This document shows, piece by piece, positions 51,843 to 59,955 of a DNA stretch of 64,000 nt (position 1 is the stretch's first letter; every line of letters begins with the position of its first letter). The notes under the pieces are model-generated. The model had not been told where the DNA came from. It saw only the letters and a list, made by a program, of their open reading frames with translations, and made no database searches. Both the position numbers and the translations under genes were made by a program. This DNA is from Oscillospiraceae bacterium (GTDB lineage: Bacteria; Bacillota_A; Clostridia; Oscillospirales; Oscillospiraceae): the NCBI GenBank assembly GCA_017398105.1, contig JAFQHF010000176.1:1-64000 (forward strand), given 5' to 3'.

Positions 51843-52609
51843 GCATTCCCAAGATCATTCATTACTGCTGGTTTGGCCGGAATCCCAAACCGGAGCTGGC
51901 CCAAAGGTGTATCAAAAGCTGGAAAAAATTCTGCCCGGATTATCAGATCATCGAATGGAATGAGGATAATTTTGATGTTGCCACGGCACCGAATTACGTG
52001 AAGCAGGCCTATGAAGCCAGACGCTGGGCCTTTGTTTCAGATTATGTCCGGCTGCGGGCCCTGACGGAAATGGGCGGCGTATATATGGATACGGATGTGG
52101 AAGTGATCAAGCCTTTGGATGCATATCTGAAGCACGAAGCCTTCGCCGGGTTTGAGCATGTGGAGCGGGTGCAGACCGGGCTTCTGGCCTGTGAGAAGGG
52201 GTTTGCGCTGTTCCTGGATTTTTTGGCCTATTATGATGATGCCTCCTTTCTGCGGCCTGACGGCACGCCGGATACCACCACCAATGTGGAGGTCCTGACC
52301 CGGCTGTGCAGAAATCGCGGTATGGTGTGCAATGACCGCTATCAGGTTGTTGACGGTCTGGCCCTCTATCCCCGGGAGGTTTTCTGCCCGGTGGATTTTG
52401 AAACGGAAAAATTGCATAAGACCCGGAATACGGTCTGTATTCACTGGTTTTCCGGCAGCTGGCATACGGAAGAGGAACTGGAAGCCATGCGGCAGGAAAA
52501 GCGGCAGCTGGAATATGAAAGGCGAAGCAATCTGCGTGTGGCCATCGGCACAAAGCTCCTGGGCGAAAAGGGCTATGAAAAGCTGAAGGCAATTATCAAG
52601 GGAAAATAA
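51839..52609 (+). CDS. Glycosyltransferase family 32-like (DXD sugar-binding)
   Basis: A 256-residue GT-A type enzyme. It begins IPKIIHYCWFGRNPKPELAQ and contains SDYVRLRALTEMGGVYMDTD (about residues 63-82) with the DxD metal motif, characteristic of Gly_transf_sug/OCH1-like proteins that often transfer mannose or galactose. CIHWFSGSW near 200 is another family feature. ATG 51839 overlaps the stop of the preceding gene; a longer in-frame version is unlikely. Confidence 0.85.
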   Translation: MSIPKIIHYCWFGRNPKPELAQRCIKSWKKFCPDYQIIEWNEDNFDVATAPNYVKQAYEARRWAFVSDYVRLRALTEMGGVYMDTDVEVIKPLDAYLKHEAFAGFEHVERVQTGLLACEKGFALFLDFLAYYDDASFLRPDGTPDTTTNVEVLTRLCRNRGMVCNDRYQVVDGLALYPREVFCPVDFETEKLHKTRNTVCIHWFSGSWHTEEELEAMRQEKRQLEYERRSNLRVAIGTKLLGEKGYEKLKAIIKGK

Positions 52610-52628
52610 AGACAATGGAGGCGTGACT

Positions 52629-53588
52629 ATGCCCGGTATCAGCGTGATCGTCCCGGTATATAAGGTTGAGCCGTTTCTCCACCGGTGTGTGGACAGTATC
52701 CTCGCACAAACGCATCCTGATTTTGAACTGATTCTGGTGGATGATGGCAGTCCGGATCAATGCGGTGCCATCTGCGATGCCTATGGGGCTCAGGACAGCC
52801 GGGTCCATGTGATCCACCAGAAAAACGGCGGCCTGTCGGCTGCCCGGAATACAGGCATTGACTGGGCATTTGCCAACAGCGACAGCAGGTGGCTGGCCTT
52901 TGTGGACAGTGATGACTGGGTTCATCCGGATTATCTGAAGCTGCTGTATGAAACTGCACAGAAGACCCTGTGCAAAATCAGCGCGTGCGGCTTGTTCCGT
53001 ACCTCCGGAGAGGCGTTTCCGGAAGAAGCGGAGACGGAAGCTGTATGCATGAGCGCTGATGATTATTACTGCGGCAATACCCATGAGGGACTGACGGCTG
53101 TGGCCTGGAACAAGCTGTATCATAAGTCTTTGTTTGGGAACCTTCGCTATCCCATCGGAAAACTCCATGAGGATGAATTTACCACCTATCTTGCCCTGTA
53201 TCAGGCGGGGAAAATCGGTGTTACGGAAAAACGCCTGTATGCCTATTATCAGAATCCGGACGGCATCATGCGCTCCCAGTGGAATCCCAGAAGAATGCAT
53301 GTGCTGGAAGCCTTTGAACAGCAGATTGCCTTTGCCAGAGAAAACGCCAATGAACGGCTGTTGAAGCTGGTTGCGGAAAAATATATTTACAGTGTGTATG
53401 AGCATCTGGAAGCATCCCAGGTGGTTTACAAAAAAGAGCTGCGCAGAAAACTGCAGTCTGCCCTGAAGCTGGGAAGAGAATGCGGTGTGTTTCCCCGGAA
53501 TCGGCAGAATATGTGGGCATATGAGGCCGCATATCCTGTAAAGCCCTTCTGGTGGCTGGTTTCCAGAGTTTCCGGAACAGAAAAGTGA
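52629..53588 (+). CDS. Glycosyltransferase family 2
   Basis: A 319-residue GT-A enzyme: ISVIVPVYKVEPFLHRCVDS, LVDDGSPDQCGAICDAY, and FVDSDDWVHPDY. The insertion DWAFANSDSRW before the metal site matches the one in the protein encoded at 49830, so the two probably arose by duplication within the locus. ATG 52629 has GGAGG about 7 nt upstream. Confidence 0.84.
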   Translation: MPGISVIVPVYKVEPFLHRCVDSILAQTHPDFELILVDDGSPDQCGAICDAYGAQDSRVHVIHQKNGGLSAARNTGIDWAFANSDSRWLAFVDSDDWVHPDYLKLLYETAQKTLCKISACGLFRTSGEAFPEEAETEAVCMSADDYYCGNTHEGLTAVAWNKLYHKSLFGNLRYPIGKLHEDEFTTYLALYQAGKIGVTEKRLYAYYQNPDGIMRSQWNPRRMHVLEAFEQQIAFARENANERLLKLVAEKYIYSVYEHLEASQVVYKKELRRKLQSALKLGRECGVFPRNRQNMWAYEAAYPVKPFWWLVSRVSGTEK

Positions 53589-53596
53589 GGAACCTT

Positions 53597-54574
53597 ATGA
53601 ATGATTTGATCTCCGTGATTATCCCGGTATACAATGTGGCGGCTTATCTTCCTGAGTGCCTGGAAAGTGTGCTGAAGCAGGATCATGAAAATCTGGAGGT
53701 GATCCTGATCGATGACGGTTCCCAGGATGACTCCGGCATCATCTGCGACCGGTATGCAGCCCGGGACAGCCGGGTGCGGGTGATCCATCAGGAAAACGGC
53801 GGCGCCGCAGCGGCGAAAAATGCTGGTCTGCGTATTGCTTCCGGTGAATACTTAAGCTTTGTGGACAGCGATGACTATCTGGAGCCCAATGTTTATGGGT
53901 ATATGCTGCAGGTGCTGCAAACCAGCGGCGCGGATGCGGCCCAGTTTGCCTTCCGGGATGTATACCGGAACCGGACGGAGGATCAGATCGAGCACAGGGG
54001 CGGAAGCGTACTGACAGGAGAGGAATACCTGATCCGCTTTACCAAGGATTGGACCTGCGCGCTGCTGTGGAATAAGCTGTATAAAAGAAAATTGTTCGAT
54101 GGCGTCTTTTTTGAAGAAGGACATAAGATCGATGACGAATATTTTACCTACCGGGGGTTTCTGGGGGACTGCAGGATCGTATACGATGATCGTATCGTAT
54201 ACAATTACCGCAAGCGTGCTTCCGGTGTGATGAGCTCTGCGCAGGCGGGAGAGAAACGCATTCTGGACTGCCTGGATGCCATTGTCAAGCGAAGGAACCT
54301 GGTTTTGGAGCACCATCCCCGGCTGCGGCGGGAATTTGATGAAAACTATCTGGATGCGCTGTACTATCTGTCCGGCAATGAGGACAGTACGGTCAAAACC
54401 GTGACGGAGCTGAAGCGGCATCTGAAGGCCTATCTGAAAGAGAAAGGCAACACTTTCCCGCCGAGATATCTGTGGCCCATGCTGGCCAAGCTGTATTTTG
54501 TCGATCCGGAAAAACGGGCAGCCATCTGTCAGGCAAAGCCCCGTGTGGTTGACAAAGATATCTATTTTGCGTGA
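53597..54574 (+). CDS. Glycosyltransferase family 2
   Basis: A 325-residue GT-A enzyme with ISVIIPVYNVAAYLPECLES, LIDDGSQDDSGIICDRY and FVDSDDYLEPNVY. The C-terminal part (LKRHLKAYLKEKGNTFPPRY) matches EpsJ-like proteins. ATG 53597 is chosen because GTGAGGAA precedes it; a longer frame from 53552 runs into the previous gene. Fucosyltransferase genes follow. Confidence 0.83.
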   Translation: MNDLISVIIPVYNVAAYLPECLESVLKQDHENLEVILIDDGSQDDSGIICDRYAARDSRVRVIHQENGGAAAAKNAGLRIASGEYLSFVDSDDYLEPNVYGYMLQVLQTSGADAAQFAFRDVYRNRTEDQIEHRGGSVLTGEEYLIRFTKDWTCALLWNKLYKRKLFDGVFFEEGHKIDDEYFTYRGFLGDCRIVYDDRIVYNYRKRASGVMSSAQAGEKRILDCLDAIVKRRNLVLEHHPRLRREFDENYLDALYYLSGNEDSTVKTVTELKRHLKAYLKEKGNTFPPRYLWPMLAKLYFVDPEKRAAICQAKPRVVDKDIYFA

Positions 54575-54598
54575 ATGCACTGTTTTGGAGGAAGCGGA

Positions 54599-55594
54599 AT
54601 GAAAACGGTAAAAGTGAAATTTGTGGGAAAATGGGAGGGAATCCAGCCTCAGGATAATCTGATCTGCTACTGGCTGATGAAAAACGGCTATGATGTTCAG
54701 GTGACCGAGGATGCGGATTATATCATCTGCGATATTTTCGGAGAACCGCTGTATGATTACTGCAAATATCCCCAGATCCGCATCCTGGAGTGCGGTGAAA
54801 ATTATACGCCGGATTTCAATGTGGTGGACTATGCGGTGTGCCGTTATCCGATTTCCTTCGGTGACCGGAGCTTCTATCTGCCCGGCTGCACCAATCCCGG
54901 GCCCAAGTGGCTGGGGCTGGCAGAAAAGGATCGGAATTATCCGGATTCCTTCCTGGAAGAAAAGATATATTTTGCCAATCTGATCACCAGCCACGATTCG
55001 GAACATAACTACCGCAGCCGCTTTTTTGAAAAGCTCAATGCATACAAACGGGTAGAATCTCCCGGTACGTACCTGAACAACATGCCGGATGGAAAAACGG
55101 TGGATTGGCTCAACGACAGCAAATCCCAGTTCCAGCGGCAGTGCAAGTTTACCATCTGCTTTGAGAGCACATCCCATTACGGCTTTATTACGGAAAAAAT
55201 CACGGATGCCTTCTTCTCGGATACGGTGCCCATTTATTTCGGCAGCCCCAATATCACGGATATTTTCAACGAAAAGGCATTTATCAACGTATCGGATTAT
55301 GAATCCCTGGACGCGGTGGTGGAGAGAATCCGGCAGCTGGATCAGGATGACGAAAAGTATCTGGAAATGCTGCGCCAGCCGATTCTGAAGGATAAGGATC
55401 TGCCCAGACGCATGGATGAAGAACTGGAAAAATTCATTCTGCATATTTTTGAGCAGCCCTATGAACAGGCCTACCGACGCAGCCGGGTGTACTATCCCAA
55501 GCAGCATGATGATTTTTTGGCGCAGGCCATTGCCCCTACGGCGGGATACAGGCTGAAGCAGCGGGCCAAGGCTCTGCTGAAGGGAAAAACGTGA
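54599..55594 (+). CDS. GT10 family alpha-1,3/4-fucosyltransferase (paralogue 1)
   Basis: A 331-residue GT-B enzyme of family 10, which moves L-fucose from GDP-fucose to GlcNAc or a similar sugar. The family signature is clear: CFESTSHYGFITEKITDAFF starting at Cys187, with Glu199-Lys200 in the donor site, then DTVPIYFGSPNI. SFGDRSFYLPG and YKRVESPGTYLNN further support it. ATG 54599 is preceded by GGAGGAAG. Bacterial GT10 enzymes make Lewis-type or other fucosylated surface glycans. No GDP-fucose synthesis gene is in the window. Confidence 0.88.
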   Translation: MKTVKVKFVGKWEGIQPQDNLICYWLMKNGYDVQVTEDADYIICDIFGEPLYDYCKYPQIRILECGENYTPDFNVVDYAVCRYPISFGDRSFYLPGCTNPGPKWLGLAEKDRNYPDSFLEEKIYFANLITSHDSEHNYRSRFFEKLNAYKRVESPGTYLNNMPDGKTVDWLNDSKSQFQRQCKFTICFESTSHYGFITEKITDAFFSDTVPIYFGSPNITDIFNEKAFINVSDYESLDAVVERIRQLDQDDEKYLEMLRQPILKDKDLPRRMDEELEKFILHIFEQPYEQAYRRSRVYYPKQHDDFLAQAIAPTAGYRLKQRAKALLKGKT

Positions 55595-55622
55595 TCAGCG
55601 TTCGTTCTGTTAGGAGAAAAAT

Positions 55623-56630
55623 ATGAAGACTGTAAAAATCAACTACGCCGGCGTGCCGGAGGATTTCAATAAAGAGCAAAATCTGATCTATGATCTGCTG
55701 AAGATCAACGGCTTCGATGTGCAGATTGTGGACGACCCGGATTTTCTGATCTGTGATTTTTCCGGAAGCAATCCATACCAGTACTGCGGCACACCCCAGG
55801 TGCGGATTCTGTATTCCGGTGAGAATTTTATCCCGGATTTCAATCTGATCGACTATGCCATCAGTCCCTATCCGATCAGCTTCGGAGACCGGCACTTCCA
55901 GCTGCCCGCCTGTGTCTGGCCCCGGGCCCACTGGCAGGCACTGGCAGAAAAGGATCGGAATTATCCGGAAGCCTTTGTGAAGGGGAAGACTCTCTTTGCC
56001 AATTTTATCTCCGGCCATGAGTCGGAATACAACATCCGCGGCGACTTTTTTAAGAAGCTGTGTGAATACAGGCGGGTGGAGTCTCCCGGCTCCTACTTAA
56101 ACAATATGCCCAATGGGGAACGGGTCAACTGGCTCAACGACAGCAAGTCGGATTTCCAGAGAAAGTGCAAATTTACCCTGTGCTTTGAAAGCACCAACCA
56201 TTACGGCTTCGTAACGGAAAAACTGATGGACGCTTTCTATGCCGATACGATTCCGGTGTATTTCGGAAGCCCCACTGCTGCAGAGATCTTTAACAAGGAT
56301 GCCTTTATCAATGTGGCGGACTACGAATCCTTTGATGCGGCCATTGAGAAGATTAAAGAGCTGGATCAGGATGATGAAAAATATCTGGCCATGCTGCGCC
56401 AGCCCATTCTGGTAAATCCGGACTATCCCCGGCAGCTGGAGGATGCGCTTGGTGCGTATGTCTGTCATATTTTCTCACAGGAGCCGGAAAAGGCTTACCG
56501 CCGCAGCCGGGTATACCGCCCGAAGGACTGTGACGATTATCTGGCCCGGGCCGTGGACACGGAAACCCTGACCATGAAGAACCTGATCGGCCGGGTCCTT
56601 GGAAAAGTGAAATCCAAGGTGGTTCGTTAA
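55623..56630 (+). CDS. GT10 family alpha-1,3/4-fucosyltransferase (paralogue 2)
   Basis: A 335-residue GT10 enzyme that aligns end to end with the preceding gene. CFESTNHYGFVTEKLMDAFY also starts at residue 187, and ISFGDRHFQLPA, RVESPGSYLNNMPNGERVNW and LDQDDEKYLAMLRQPIL have near-identical counterparts. The two are a tandem duplication, now clearly divergent, so they may differ in acceptor or linkage. It is spaced 28 bp from its twin and 13 bp from the GtrII-type gene. Confidence 0.88.
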   Translation: MKTVKINYAGVPEDFNKEQNLIYDLLKINGFDVQIVDDPDFLICDFSGSNPYQYCGTPQVRILYSGENFIPDFNLIDYAISPYPISFGDRHFQLPACVWPRAHWQALAEKDRNYPEAFVKGKTLFANFISGHESEYNIRGDFFKKLCEYRRVESPGSYLNNMPNGERVNWLNDSKSDFQRKCKFTLCFESTNHYGFVTEKLMDAFYADTIPVYFGSPTAAEIFNKDAFINVADYESFDAAIEKIKELDQDDEKYLAMLRQPILVNPDYPRQLEDALGAYVCHIFSQEPEKAYRRSRVYRPKDCDDYLARAVDTETLTMKNLIGRVLGKVKSKVVR

Positions 56631-56643
56631 AGGGAGGGTAGCT

Positions 56644-58200
56644 ATGGCTGTGCAAACGAAAAGCGTCCCCAAAACGGCTGCTTATGCCGTTCAGGCGGCG
56701 CTGCTGGCTGGCTTTGTGACCCATCTGTTCGGTCTGGTCAATATCATGCACAACAATGACGATATCTGGCAGCAGCCTATGGGCTACGGTACCGGACTGT
56801 CCTCCGGACGGTGGCTTCTGACGATTCTGGGCGATTTCCAGATGCGGCTGGGGCTGGGCTATAATCTGTCTGTTGTGAACGGTGTGCTGTTTCTTGCCAT
56901 GATCGCAGTGACGGCGGGGATCGTGGTTTCCGTATTCCGGATTCAAAACACGGTGCGCGCAGGTATCATCGGCATCCTGTTTGCCGTATTTCCCTCTGTG
57001 ACTTCTGTTCTGTTTTTCAAATACACCACGATTACGTATGGAATTGCCATTTTGCTGTCGGTTCTGGCAGTGTGGGTGCTGAAGTACAGGCGGTTTGGAC
57101 TTTTGCTTTCTGCTTTGTGCACAGCCTGTGGCTTGGGCATTTACCAGGCCTATGTTCCCATTACCATCACCATGATGGTGCTGCTGATGATTCAGCAGGT
57201 GCTGGAAGGAACCTCGGATTTTTGGCAGGTGGTACGGCGGGGTCTGTATTACTGTGCGGCATTGATTTTGGGGCTTGTCGTGTATTTCGGTCTGCTGAAG
57301 CTGTGCCTGGCAGTGTATGGAACAGAGCTGAGTGATTACCAGGGCGTTAATAACATGGGCGTCATTTCTCTGGGTACCCTGCCGGGGCTTGTGCTGCGGG
57401 CCTTCAAGGATTTCTGCAAAATGCCTCTGTATGATTACTGCGGTCTTGCCAACATCGCGCTGCTGAGAGGGCTGTATCTGATACTGGCCGGTGTTACGGC
57501 TGTGCTGATTGGCTATATTCTGATTGTGAAGATCAGAAAGTGGGAAATGGCGCTGGCTGCGGCAGTGCTCTGCGGACTGCTGCCGGTGGCTGCCAATTTT
57601 GCGGTGGTCATGTGCCCGGATGCCCTGATCTATACCCTGATGGTCTATTCCTTCGTGCTGATCCCCTGTATGCCGCTGATCCTTATGGAGTGTCTTCCCC
57701 CCATGGAGGGTGTTTGGAAAAAGATACATGCATGGATGGGCAAGGGGCTTGCAGCCGCTGTGCTGCTGATGGCCTTCTGCTACGGCTATTATGCCAATGT
57801 CAACTACACTGCCATGTATTTCAGCAACCGTCAGGTGGAGAACTACTGGAATTCCATAGTCACCCAGGTTCGGATGACGGAAGGCTTTGAACCGGATCAG
57901 CAGTGGGCGCTGATGGGAAATATCCAGGACCCTATGCTGGGCAGCGCCTGGGCGGATGCGGTTTCCTACGGCGGAAACCGGTTCACGGATGACCTGCTGA
58001 ATCAGTATTCCCGGCTGGCCTGGGTCAGCAATTACATGGGCATTCAGATTCCGGCAGCAAGTCAGGAACGGATCGAAGAACTGAGCCGGACGGAGCAGGT
58101 AAGGGCAATGCCCTGCTGGCCGGCCCAGGGTTCTGTTCGGATCGTAGAGGATACTGTGATCATCAAGTTCCAGGAACTTGCAGAAGAAGTCAGTGAATAA
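56644..58200 (+). CDS. GtrII-type membrane glucosyltransferase
   Basis: A 518-residue membrane protein with about 9-11 helices. The N-terminal MHNNDDIWQQP (Asp39-Asp40) followed by SSGRWLLTIL matches the Glucos_trans_II family, in which an acidic pair after helix 1 is thought to act in catalysis. These enzymes use a lipid-linked sugar to decorate surface polysaccharides on the outer face. The last gene of the second transcription unit, it converges on a homologous minus-strand gene, with a terminator between. Confidence 0.8.
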   Translation: MAVQTKSVPKTAAYAVQAALLAGFVTHLFGLVNIMHNNDDIWQQPMGYGTGLSSGRWLLTILGDFQMRLGLGYNLSVVNGVLFLAMIAVTAGIVVSVFRIQNTVRAGIIGILFAVFPSVTSVLFFKYTTITYGIAILLSVLAVWVLKYRRFGLLLSALCTACGLGIYQAYVPITITMMVLLMIQQVLEGTSDFWQVVRRGLYYCAALILGLVVYFGLLKLCLAVYGTELSDYQGVNNMGVISLGTLPGLVLRAFKDFCKMPLYDYCGLANIALLRGLYLILAGVTAVLIGYILIVKIRKWEMALAAAVLCGLLPVAANFAVVMCPDALIYTLMVYSFVLIPCMPLILMECLPPMEGVWKKIHAWMGKGLAAAVLLMAFCYGYYANVNYTAMYFSNRQVENYWNSIVTQVRMTEGFEPDQQWALMGNIQDPMLGSAWADAVSYGGNRFTDDLLNQYSRLAWVSNYMGIQIPAASQERIEELSRTEQVRAMPCWPAQGSVRIVEDTVIIKFQELAEEVSE

Positions 58201-58206
58201 TAAAGA

Positions 58207-58240
58207 ATGCAGGCCGGAGCGTTTCCGGCCTGCATTTTAT
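58207..58240. terminator. Terminator between convergent genes
   Basis: ATGCAGGCCGGA (58207-58218) pairs with TCCGGCCTGCAT (58224-58235) around a 5-nt loop, followed by TTTAT on the plus strand and by TTCTTTATTATT on the minus strand. It can serve both genes. Confidence 0.88.
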
Positions 58241-58246
58241 ATGTCG

Positions 58247-59785
58247 TTATGAAAGTTTGACCACCAGAATATCGTCGATGATCTGCATACAGCCGTAATA
58301 GGGGTATTTGGCCATATCCGCATATTGGGAAGTCGCCTGAATGGCGGCTTTTTCACTGTAGGAGGCAAATTCAATGGGGAAACCGATGTAGTATTCCATA
58401 AACCGGTCAGCAGAATAGACATCCGGGCGGAAACCGTAAATACCGGCCAGGGTGTTTCCAATGGCGAACTTTTCTCCGAAATAGTCCGGTGCATCGTAGT
58501 ATCCGATCACAGCCAGCTTGGTGTCCTCCGTAAATTCCGGCATCATTTTAATGTCCGCGATCAGGGAAGTATAGAAGGCATAGGAGTTTTCATACCACAG
58601 GTGCAGATTCAGGAAGGACTGATTGGCAACGAAGCTGTTGACAAGAATGATGCCGGTCAGCGCCAGGGTTGCCGCATTCAACATCCCTCTGCGAAGGATC
58701 GTGTCTGTCGGAATCCCGTCGCACAGGACAGCAGCCAGAACATAGATGGAGGAGAAGCCAAAGGCAACAAGTGTGTGGATGGAATCGTTGGTGGCGAACA
58801 GGTGCATACAGTTCATAGCCAGAGGCAGGATCACCAGCATGGCGGCCAGAAGCAGAATCCTGCCGGGGTGCCAGTTCTTTTGAATGCGGCAGCGCAGGAA
58901 CAGGGCGATGCCCATGGACAGGAAAAGCAGATAATGCAGTGCCCGGGAGGCAGGTGTGGGGATCAGACTCAGATAGCTTTGGGTAATGTACCGGAAGAAG
59001 GTCTGGTAGCTTTCCGCAATGTCAGAAGGAATATTGGCAAGGCTGAAGCTCATACTGCCGCTGGCGTAGCCGTCCATGGTGATGCCGCAGAAATGCTGGA
59101 TCAGGAGGGTCAGCGCATAATAAGTGCCCAGAGATGCGATCAGGAACGCGACAAACAGGAAGCCCTTCTGAATGATGGGTCTGATATCCTCCTCCTGCAG
59201 AAGCCGCTGAATGAGGATCAGCACCAGAAGGCCCGCAGCCACAGAGATATGGGCCTGGTACAGACTCAGAGAGAGGATCTGGAAAATGACAGCGGGAAGG
59301 AACCCCTTCCTGGAATCCTTGTTTACCAGGTAAACGGCGATCACGCTGAACAGGTAGCAAATGGCATAGGTGCTGCTCATGAACATGTAGGAGAAGACGC
59401 CGGTCATGGAGGGGAAAACGATGATGGCACCGGCAAACAGTGCCTGCACCAACTTGCTTCGGACGGAGAAAATGTGCAGGATCAGGCAGATGGCGGCAGC
59501 CATCAGGATCAGTGTCAGGATGCCATAGAACCAGGGCAGGGAATAGTCCGGGAGAATCTTGTTCACGATTTCCAGACCCCACCGGCCAATGGCGGTGGAA
59601 GCGCCTTTGGTAAACAGCGCGGAAGCATCATCGTGGTTTACCAGCTTATTGGTGAAGGCAAACAGAAAGGCGAACAGACCAAAGGCAAAGGTGGATGCCA
59701 GCGGAACCAGAAATTCCCTGCATTTTGCCAAAAGCCACAGGGCGGCTTTTTCCAGAAGCAGGGGAGATGGGGAACGGTTGTCCAT
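58247..59785 (-). CDS. GtrII-type membrane glucosyltransferase, convergent paralogue
   Basis: A 512-residue multi-pass membrane protein of the Glucos_trans_II family. NKLVNHDDASALF (Asp52-Asp53) followed by AIGRWGLEIVNK corresponds to the NNDD...GRW region of the plus-strand gene at 56644, and the last residues (IIDDILVVKL) match its end (IVEDTVIIKF). ATG 59785 has AAGGAG 8 nt upstream. A consensus promoter serves it alone, so it may be regulated apart from the main locus. The target glycan is unknown. Confidence 0.8.
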   Translation of the reverse strand: MDNRSPSPLLLEKAALWLLAKCREFLVPLASTFAFGLFAFLFAFTNKLVNHDDASALFTKGASTAIGRWGLEIVNKILPDYSLPWFYGILTLILMAAAICLILHIFSVRSKLVQALFAGAIIVFPSMTGVFSYMFMSSTYAICYLFSVIAVYLVNKDSRKGFLPAVIFQILSLSLYQAHISVAAGLLVLILIQRLLQEEDIRPIIQKGFLFVAFLIASLGTYYALTLLIQHFCGITMDGYASGSMSFSLANIPSDIAESYQTFFRYITQSYLSLIPTPASRALHYLLFLSMGIALFLRCRIQKNWHPGRILLLAAMLVILPLAMNCMHLFATNDSIHTLVAFGFSSIYVLAAVLCDGIPTDTILRRGMLNAATLALTGIILVNSFVANQSFLNLHLWYENSYAFYTSLIADIKMMPEFTEDTKLAVIGYYDAPDYFGEKFAIGNTLAGIYGFRPDVYSADRFMEYYIGFPIEFASYSEKAAIQATSQYADMAKYPYYGCMQIIDDILVVKLS

Positions 59786-59822
59786 AGCAAGACTCCTTGG
59801 AAGATAAATAATTCTTGTGATC

Positions 59823-59851
59823 ATTATAGTATTTTTCCTGTACAGTGTCAA
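59823..59851 (-). promoter_or_regulatory. Consensus promoter of the minus-strand GtrII gene
   Basis: On the minus strand: TTGACA (59851-59846), 17 bp, TATAAT (59828-59823). Both hexamers are perfect. Confidence 0.88.
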
Positions 59852-59890
59852 CAGAAAAGGGGATCTTCCGGGTAAACGCGAAAGAAACCC

Positions 59891-59919
59891 TTGCAATTGG
59901 GTGCCTTTTGACGTATAAT
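59891..59919 (+). promoter_or_regulatory. Promoter of smc-ftsY
   Basis: TTGCAA (59891-59896), 17 bp, TATAAT (59914-59919), 37 bp before the smc start. In the usual gene order smc can be read from upstream genes; here it has its own promoter. Confidence 0.8.
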
Positions 59920-59955
59920 AAATTGAATTATTATCTTTTGACAAGAGGTTTCACT

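Noticed and set aside
22022..59785. Wzz chain-length regulator, tyrosine kinase/phosphatase or LytR-CpsA-Psr ligase in the locus
   Set aside because: Every sizeable frame in the locus was assigned to another family; these partners of capsule systems are absent here and must be elsewhere if present.
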